A stretch of 35,845 nucleotides of DNA from contig JAMNXR010000022.1 in assembly GCA_023653055.1 (NCBI GenBank), positions 1 to 35,845 on the forward strand, in the 5' to 3' direction. This DNA comes from Burkholderiaceae bacterium. GTDB lineage: Bacteria > Pseudomonadota > Gammaproteobacteria > Burkholderiales > Burkholderiaceae_B. A model generated the notes under the pieces. That model made no database searches, was not told the DNA's origin, and saw only the letters and a list, made by a program, of their open reading frames with translations. A program made the translations under genes and the position numbers. Shown piece after piece: positions 31,331-35,845 of the stretch (position 1 is the first letter of the stretch; each line of letters opens with the position of its first letter).

Positions 31331-31372
31331 AACCATACGCCTTGTATGGGCATTTTTCTCAGGCGTATGGTT
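31331..31372 (+). terminator. terminator region with two alternative hairpins
   Basis: An 11-bp perfect stem is formed by AACCATACGCC (31331-31341) and GGCGTATGGTT (31362-31372). The left arm can instead pair locally: CCATAC (31333-31338) with GTATGG (31344-31349), followed by GCATTTTT, a small intrinsic terminator. The two structures exclude each other. At minimum the region ends the usp transcript; it may also affect read-through to the peroxiredoxin. Confidence 0.6.
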
Positions 31373-31479
31373 GTTTTCAATTTGCGCTCCCGCTTAAGCG
31401 CCTGCTGGCTTATGATAGAGCTCACGCAAGGTTCAAGTGCGGCAGCCGTCGCTGCCCGTGAAGCCTCAGGAGAGCGGAT

Positions 31480-31983
31480 ATGACTATCAAAGTCGGCGAT
31501 CGAGTACCCGATGCCACACTCACAGAATTTATCGAAACTGAAACAGCAGGCTGCACCATTGGCCCCAACTCTTTCCAGGTCGCTGACCTGGTCAAAGGCA
31601 AAAAGATTTTGATGTTTGCCTTGCCCGGTGCCTTTACACCTACATGTTCCGCCAAACACGTGCCTAGCTATGTTGAGCATTTCGATGCCATCAAAGCCAA
31701 AGGCGTGGACGAAGTCTGGTGTGTCGCAGTCAATGATGCGTTCGTCATGGGCGCTTGGGGCCGTGATCAAAAAGTCGCTGGCAAGGTTCGCATGATGGGT
31801 GACGGTTCTGCTGAGTGGACCAAAGCACTCGGTCTGGAGTTGGACCTCAACGCGCGCGGTATGGGCACACGCTCAACGCGTTATGCCGCCTACATCGTTG
31901 ATGGTGTGGTCAAGGTCTTAAACGTCGAAGGTCCCGGTAAGTACGAGATCAGCGATGCCGCTTCGATGCTCAAGGCGATCTAA
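31480..31983 (+). CDS. peroxiredoxin (Prx5/PrxII type)
   Basis: A 167-residue atypical peroxiredoxin. The peroxidatic motif is PGAFTPTCS (Thr53, Cys56), and the domain continues with VDEVWCVAVNDAFVMGAWG and RSTRYAAYIVDGVVKVLNVE, a close match to the Prx5 group. It reduces hydrogen peroxide and alkyl peroxides using glutaredoxin or thioredoxin. A further Cys25 lies in AGCTIG near the N-terminus; the late resolving Cys of human Prx5 is absent. The ATG at 31480 follows AGGAG. A strong hairpin ends the transcript. Confidence 0.94.
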   Translation: MTIKVGDRVPDATLTEFIETETAGCTIGPNSFQVADLVKGKKILMFALPGAFTPTCSAKHVPSYVEHFDAIKAKGVDEVWCVAVNDAFVMGAWGRDQKVAGKVRMMGDGSAEWTKALGLELDLNARGMGTRSTRYAAYIVDGVVKVLNVEGPGKYEISDAASMLKAI

Positions 31984-32057
31984 GCCTGCAGATTTTTTTG
32001 CTGATTTTCTTTTAGACTGAGTAAGGCGGTCGCATTGTCATACTCACGTTGTATTCT

Positions 32058-32103
32058 CATCCCGTCTATTTAGGATCTGTGTCCTGCATAGACGGGATGT
32101 TTT
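32058..32103 (+). terminator. long-stem terminator after the peroxiredoxin gene
   Basis: CATCCCGTCTAT (32058-32069) and ATAGACGGGATG (32088-32099) form a perfect 12-bp stem, extended inside by AGGA/TCCT, and followed by TTTTC. It lies about 75 bases after the stop and only ten bases before the MFS start, so the MFS gene must depend on read-through or a promoter inside this short region. Confidence 0.75.
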
Positions 32104-32112
32104 CATATTCAG

Positions 32113-33249
32113 ATGATCTCAACCCTTGGTTCTTTCCCTTCGCTGTACCTTGCCACTTTATTGATGCTGGTCAGTACCGGACTATTCAATACGTATATCG
32201 CGTTGAAATTGTCTGCAGACTCTGTGAGCGCCTTTTGGATCGGGACACTGATTTCAGCCTATTACCTGGGCCTGGTGTTTGGCGCGCGAATCGGACATCG
32301 GTTGATTATCCGTGTGGGTCATATCCGCGCCTGTGCGACGGCTGCCATTGTGTCGATCTGCGCCGTCTTATCTCAAAGCTTGTATGAGTCTCTACCCATC
32401 TGGATCGGTTTGCGGTTAATCGTCGGTGTGGCGATGTCGGTGCAGTACATCGTCGTTGAAAGTTGGCTCAACGAGCAAACAGAAAATAGCCACCGTGGGC
32501 GTGTGATGTCCGTCTATATGGTGATGTCTGGTTCCGGTACGGCGCTAGGACAACTGGCGATCACGTTTTATCCGACACTCGATCTGCGTCCACTGATTTT
32601 TGTAGCGGTCTGTCAGGCGCTGAGCTTACTGCCCATTGTGTTAACGCAGCGCAAGCTGCCGATTCCTCAGCCTCCCGCTCCCGTTGATTTCTCTTATTTT
32701 TTCAAAGCCGCACCTCAAGCGCTGTTCACCGTATTTTTAGCTGGCAATATTTCAGCATCATTCTATGGTTTGGCGGCAGTGTTTGCTTTTGGGCAAGGCT
32801 TGAGTACACCGCAGATCGCGCTCTATACCGCGACGAGTGTGATTGCGGGCCTTGTCGCACAGTGGCCGATGGGGTGGCTGTCTGATCGTACGGATCGTGC
32901 GAAGTTGATTCGAAACAATGCCGTGGTCTTTACTGTGATCGCTGTGTTGATGTGGGGCTGGATGAGTTGGCCTTATTGGGTGATGTTGATTTTTGCCGCG
33001 GTCTTTGGCGTGATTCAGTTCACGTTTTATACCCTGGCCTCTAATCTGGCCAATGATCGTGTGAGTGCTGAAAAGCGCGTGGGACTTGCCGCGGTCGTAC
33101 TAATGACCTACGGTGTGGGGGCCACGATCGGACCGATGATCGCCGGTGCCTTGATGCGTGCCGGTGGACCAAACATGCTGTATGTCTTTAGCTCGACCTG
33201 TGCGTTGATATTGGTGTTGTTGATGTGGCGGCCTAAATGGACTCGGTAA
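32113..33249 (+). CDS. MFS transporter (YcaD-like)
   Basis: A 378-residue permease with about twelve helices. FPSLYLATLLMLVSTGLFNTYIALKL opens the first helix; GLVFGARIGHRLIIRVGHIRA contains the cytoplasmic loop 2 motif; VESWLNEQTENSHRGRVMSVYMVMSGSGTALGQ is typical for the YcaD-like drug or metabolite subgroup; WLSDRTDRAKLI is the loop 8 motif. Substrate unknown. The ATG at 32113 has no strong ribosome binding site. It overlaps the next gene by 13 bases. Confidence 0.9.
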   Translation: MISTLGSFPSLYLATLLMLVSTGLFNTYIALKLSADSVSAFWIGTLISAYYLGLVFGARIGHRLIIRVGHIRACATAAIVSICAVLSQSLYESLPIWIGLRLIVGVAMSVQYIVVESWLNEQTENSHRGRVMSVYMVMSGSGTALGQLAITFYPTLDLRPLIFVAVCQALSLLPIVLTQRKLPIPQPPAPVDFSYFFKAAPQALFTVFLAGNISASFYGLAAVFAFGQGLSTPQIALYTATSVIAGLVAQWPMGWLSDRTDRAKLIRNNAVVFTVIAVLMWGWMSWPYWVMLIFAAVFGVIQFTFYTLASNLANDRVSAEKRVGLAAVVLMTYGVGATIGPMIAGALMRAGGPNMLYVFSSTCALILVLLMWRPKWTR

Positions 33250-34322
33250 GTCAGTTTGCCTTGGGCGCTGCGCTGAGCGTCACGGTGATGGGCCGTCGCA
33301 CAGCAGTATGGAAAGCCGCGCTATGGGGCGGGCTGGCAGGGACGTTGCCGGATCTTGATGTTGTGATCAATCACGGTGATGCCATTTTAAATATGGTGAA
33401 GCATCGGGCGGAGAGTCATTCCCTGTTGTATTTGAGCTTGCTTGCGCCTCTGTTCGGGTGGGGGTTGGCGCGTCTGCAAGTGCCAGGCCAAGCGTTGCAG
33501 TCTGCGTTGTGGCAAAGATGGACCTTGGCGCTGTGGTTAGCACTTTTTACCCATCCGTTGCTGGATTTGATGACCGTGTATGGCACGCGGCTATTGCTGC
33601 CGTTTACGGATCACCCCTATGGTGTGGGGAGTGTTTTTATTATTGATCCGCTTTACACCTTGCCGCTTTTGTTGGGTCTCGGTGCTGCGTTATTGTTGAA
33701 ATCATCGCGTGGTTTGAGATGGAATCAAGTGGGACTCGCGTTGAGTACCTTGTATCTGATGTGGGGCTTTGGTGTGCAGATTTACATCACAAACCTGGCG
33801 CTTGCCTCTTTAAAAGAAACCGGTATTCAAGCTGAAAGACTGTTAGTCAATCCTACTGCTTTTAATTCAGTCTTATGGCGGATGGTGGCGATGACGTCTG
33901 ACTATTACTACGAAGGCTTTCGGTCGCTATTGGATGCGCAACCGCATATCACGTGGCGTCGCTATCCGAGATGCGACGCGTTGATGCGCGATCCTTCAGA
34001 CAATGCTGGTGTTGCGGCGATCGCAAAATTTAGCCATGGCTTTTATAGCCTTGGCCAACAAGATGGGCGTCTGACCGTGATGGATCTGCGTATGGGTCAG
34101 GAACCGTATTATTTTTTCCGTTTTGATGTGGGGCAGGTGGGTGAGGGAACAGATGCGATTGTGTCGCGCGCGGTCGGTCAGAGACCGGATGTCGCCACTG
34201 CACTGCCCTGGCTGTGGGCGCGTTTAAAGGGAAAGGATCTGCCTTTGCCTGCTGCCGACCACGCAGGACGTTCCATTCAAGCGTTACAGTTTGAGCGTTG
34301 CGGGTATCCTAATAAAAATTAG
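33237..34322 (+). CDS. YdjM/DUF457-type membrane-bound metal-dependent hydrolase
   Basis: A 361-residue inner-membrane protein. The N-terminal part has the DUF457 pattern: WGGLAGTLPDLDVVINHGD (Asp residues), then VKHRAESHSLLYLSLLAPL (His-rich motif HRxxSHS), a further FTHPLLDLMTVYGTRLLLPF helix, and PYGVGSVFIIDPLYTLPLL. These His and Asp residues resemble a zinc site. The C-terminal 150 residues are soluble, longer than in YdjM. No experimental function is firmly known. It overlaps the MFS gene by 13 bases and is followed 12 bases later by another MFS gene, so the three form an operon. Confidence 0.87.
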   Translation: MDSVSQFALGAALSVTVMGRRTAVWKAALWGGLAGTLPDLDVVINHGDAILNMVKHRAESHSLLYLSLLAPLFGWGLARLQVPGQALQSALWQRWTLALWLALFTHPLLDLMTVYGTRLLLPFTDHPYGVGSVFIIDPLYTLPLLLGLGAALLLKSSRGLRWNQVGLALSTLYLMWGFGVQIYITNLALASLKETGIQAERLLVNPTAFNSVLWRMVAMTSDYYYEGFRSLLDAQPHITWRRYPRCDALMRDPSDNAGVAAIAKFSHGFYSLGQQDGRLTVMDLRMGQEPYYFFRFDVGQVGEGTDAIVSRAVGQRPDVATALPWLWARLKGKDLPLPAADHAGRSIQALQFERCGYPNKN

Positions 34323-34333
34323 AGGGGACGAGA

Positions 34334-35572
34334 TTGACTCAAGTGCAGGCAAGACCAGGTAGATGGTATTTCGGTTGGAATATTGTCGCGGCTGCGACGT
34401 TTGTGACCTTACTCACGGTAGGAATGAGACTGGGGATTGGCCCTTTTTTTATTCCGATGGCCGAAGATCTGGGTTTTAGCCGGACGTTGCTTGCGACGAT
34501 TGTTGCCGTGGGGATGCTTTTTTATGGCATCGGCATGCCGGTTGCGGGAGTGTTGGTCGCCCGTTATGGCACGCGCTTTGTTCTGTTGGTTGGGACGGCG
34601 ATCGTGATGGGCTCAGTATTGTGGGCGATCGTAGCGCGTGAGCCATGGTCGTTCATGCTGTCATTCGGGGTAATGATGTCAGTGGGGCTGGCATTTACCA
34701 GCCCCGTAGCGTTGACGCCCGTGATCAGTCGCTGGTTTACACGTCAGCGCGGGATGGCGCTGTTTTATCTCTCCACAGGATCAATGGCAGGGATCGCGAT
34801 CATGACGCCCCTGATGACTTGGGCGATTGAGACCTATAGCTGGCAGACGACCTTGCTTGGCTTTGCGATTGTGTTTGCGTTGCTGACCATTCCGTCCGCG
34901 CTTTTCATCATCCGTGATGAGGCGCCGGAAAATTCGGATCTTCTGCCCTCACAGATCAATGCTGAAAATAAACAGAGAGCCGCTGCAGCCTCTGCAATGA
35001 CTTTTTCTGATGCCGTGCGTACGGTCGTATTTTGGAAGATCTGCCTTGGATTATTTGTCTGCGGCTTTAGTATGAATCTCCTGGGGACACACGGCATGCC
35101 AATGCTGATGGATCATGGCTTTGATTCGGCGACCAGTGCGCTGGGAGTTAGCATCATCGGTATCGTGGCGATTTTTGGAACGTTGATCCTCGGACGATTG
35201 GCGGACAAGCTCGAGCGTCGCAGTATTTTGGCTGTGATTTATTTTGTTCGCGGGCTTGGATTTTTTGCTTTGGTGATGGTGGGTACGCACGTAGAGCTGT
35301 TCGCGGCATCTTTCGTCGGCGGATTGGTGTGGGCGGGCAGCATCGCGATGTCTTCAGCGATTTTGGCCGATACGTATGGCGTGAGGCTGGTGGGTGTGTT
35401 GTATGGTCTGGCGTATCTTGGACACCAGTTTGGCGCAACGTTTAGCTCTTGGCTTGGTGGCTGGGGGTTCGAGACGTTCGGCACCCACTGGGTGGCGTTT
35501 GGGATGTCGGGCGGGTTATTGATTATGGCGGGGTTGATTTCGATGACGTTGCCTAGGAATGCGGTGCGGTAA
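34334..35572 (+). CDS. MFS transporter (OFA/monocarboxylate-like)
   Basis: A 412-residue twelve-helix permease. RWYFGWNIVAAATFVTLLTVGMRLGIGPFFIPM at the start and VARYGTRFVLLVGTAIVMGS, SRWFTRQRGMALFYLSTGSMAG and GRLADKLERRSIL are typical of the oxalate/formate-type or monocarboxylate branch. It is not the same gene family branch as the YcaD-like carrier at 32113. The start is TTG 34334, preceded by GAGGGG. It is the last gene before the IS3 element, whose end lies 27 bases after its stop, so its 3' flank may have been replaced by insertion. Confidence 0.9.
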   Translation: MTQVQARPGRWYFGWNIVAAATFVTLLTVGMRLGIGPFFIPMAEDLGFSRTLLATIVAVGMLFYGIGMPVAGVLVARYGTRFVLLVGTAIVMGSVLWAIVAREPWSFMLSFGVMMSVGLAFTSPVALTPVISRWFTRQRGMALFYLSTGSMAGIAIMTPLMTWAIETYSWQTTLLGFAIVFALLTIPSALFIIRDEAPENSDLLPSQINAENKQRAAAASAMTFSDAVRTVVFWKICLGLFVCGFSMNLLGTHGMPMLMDHGFDSATSALGVSIIGIVAIFGTLILGRLADKLERRSILAVIYFVRGLGFFALVMVGTHVELFAASFVGGLVWAGSIAMSSAILADTYGVRLVGVLYGLAYLGHQFGATFSSWLGGWGFETFGTHWVAFGMSGGLLIMAGLISMTLPRNAVR

Positions 35573-35598
35573 ACATAAGGCAACAAAAAAGCACCAAC

Positions 35599-35845
35599 TG
35601 AACTGACCCCATAAAGTTGGACACCCGTCCAGCCTTTTGGGGTTTTTTCATGAGTAAGTATTCTAAGCAGTTTAAGCTATCGTTAGTTCAACAATATTTG
35701 TCTGGTACTGACGGCTTAAAGTTTATTGCCCGAGAACATGGGTTAGAGCATTCTCTGATACGTAGATGGGTATCTGCGTATCAACAGCATGGTATTTCTG
35801 GGTTGCAAACGAAATATGTCGTGTACAGCGCCGAGTTTAAATTAA
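35599..35845 (+). mobile_element. left end of an IS3-family insertion sequence, cut by the window edge
   Basis: The sequence TGAACTGACCCCATAAAGTT (from 35599) is the usual terminal inverted repeat of IS3-family (IS150-like) elements, directly before an orfA gene. The right end is outside the window. Confidence 0.8.
35650..35845 (+). CDS. IS3-family transposase OrfA (partial)
   Basis: 65 codons are visible, beginning MSKYSKQFKLSLVQQYLSG and continuing with GLKFIAREHGLEHSLIRRWV, a helix-turn-helix typical of IS3/IS150 OrfA, which binds the element ends. A second basic segment begins at the window edge. The ATG at 35650 lies about 50 bases inside the left inverted repeat, as usual. Codon use is AT-richer than the neighbouring genes. 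No frameshift is seen in the visible part. Confidence 0.82.
   Translation, partial: MSKYSKQFKLSLVQQYLSGTDGLKFIAREHGLEHSLIRRWVSAYQQHGISGLQTKYVVYSAEFKL

Noticed and set aside
1-35845. CRISPR array, tRNA or rRNA genes
   Set aside because: No regularly spaced repeats other than the 63-bp coding repeat, and no tRNA-like cloverleaf or rRNA segment was recognised by eye.

Overview
The window looks like chromosomal DNA of a betaproteobacterium, most likely a Burkholderiales member near the Alcaligenaceae. The signs are two orphan Bug/TctC-type substrate-binding proteins, an AtuA-type acyl-CoA catabolism pair, a PrpF-family isomerase and several GST-like genes. Base composition is moderate: hand counts of typical gene segments give about 49% G+C, low for this order, so a freshwater-type lineage is plausible (inference only). 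Genes are densely packed, with many 4-base start/stop overlaps and no empty stretch over 300 bases. No tRNA, rRNA or CRISPR array was seen.

Layout. 1-1074: 5' fragment of a minus-strand gene (possibly a transposase), a terminator, and a GC-rich alpha/beta hydrolase. 1171-2492: a coupled racemase/YecA pair. 2662-5258: three exported proteins, namely a DUF4136 lipoprotein, an alpha/beta hydrolase and a beta-lactamase-fold serine hydrolase. 5271-8050: an AtuA-like operon with a Bug receptor. 8178-9949: a short glycosyltransferase behind a tiny leader ORF, then a second Bug receptor. 10069-13075: a four-gene copper locus (DUF2946, a PCuAC-like protein, MbnP, MbnH). 13052-14887: a DUF4143 ATPase and a GDT1-type Mn exporter. 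14955-18591: an SbtA-like bicarbonate permease divergent from a CbbR-like LysR regulator, which is coupled to an exported cyanophycinase and a YdcF-like protein. 18588-20532: a secreted tandem-repeat protein, thioredoxin 2 and a GT4 glycosyltransferase. 20660-22965: a PLP decarboxylase coupled to a hydrolase, then a periplasmic EF-hand protein. 23062-26539: a catabolic operon of PrpF-like, ureidoglycolate-lyase-like, amidohydrolase and GST-like genes. 26540-29508: an opposing operon (GST, MFS, hydrolase, SlyX). 29609-31983: an FGE-fold protein, a DUF442 sulfur transferase, a universal stress protein and a peroxiredoxin. 32113-35572: two MFS transporters around a YdjM-type membrane protein. 35599-35845: the left end of an IS3-family element.

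The most interesting block is the copper locus. It pairs the MbnP lipoprotein, a copper binder whose tryptophan is oxidised in characterised members, with its diheme partner MbnH, in an organism with no methanotroph genes in view. The accompanying PCuAC-like chaperone has lost most of the residues that normally bind copper. Second is the link between bicarbonate uptake, a CbbR-like regulator and an exported cyanophycinase. Third is a four-gene catabolic operon whose enzyme combination I do not recognise as a known pathway.
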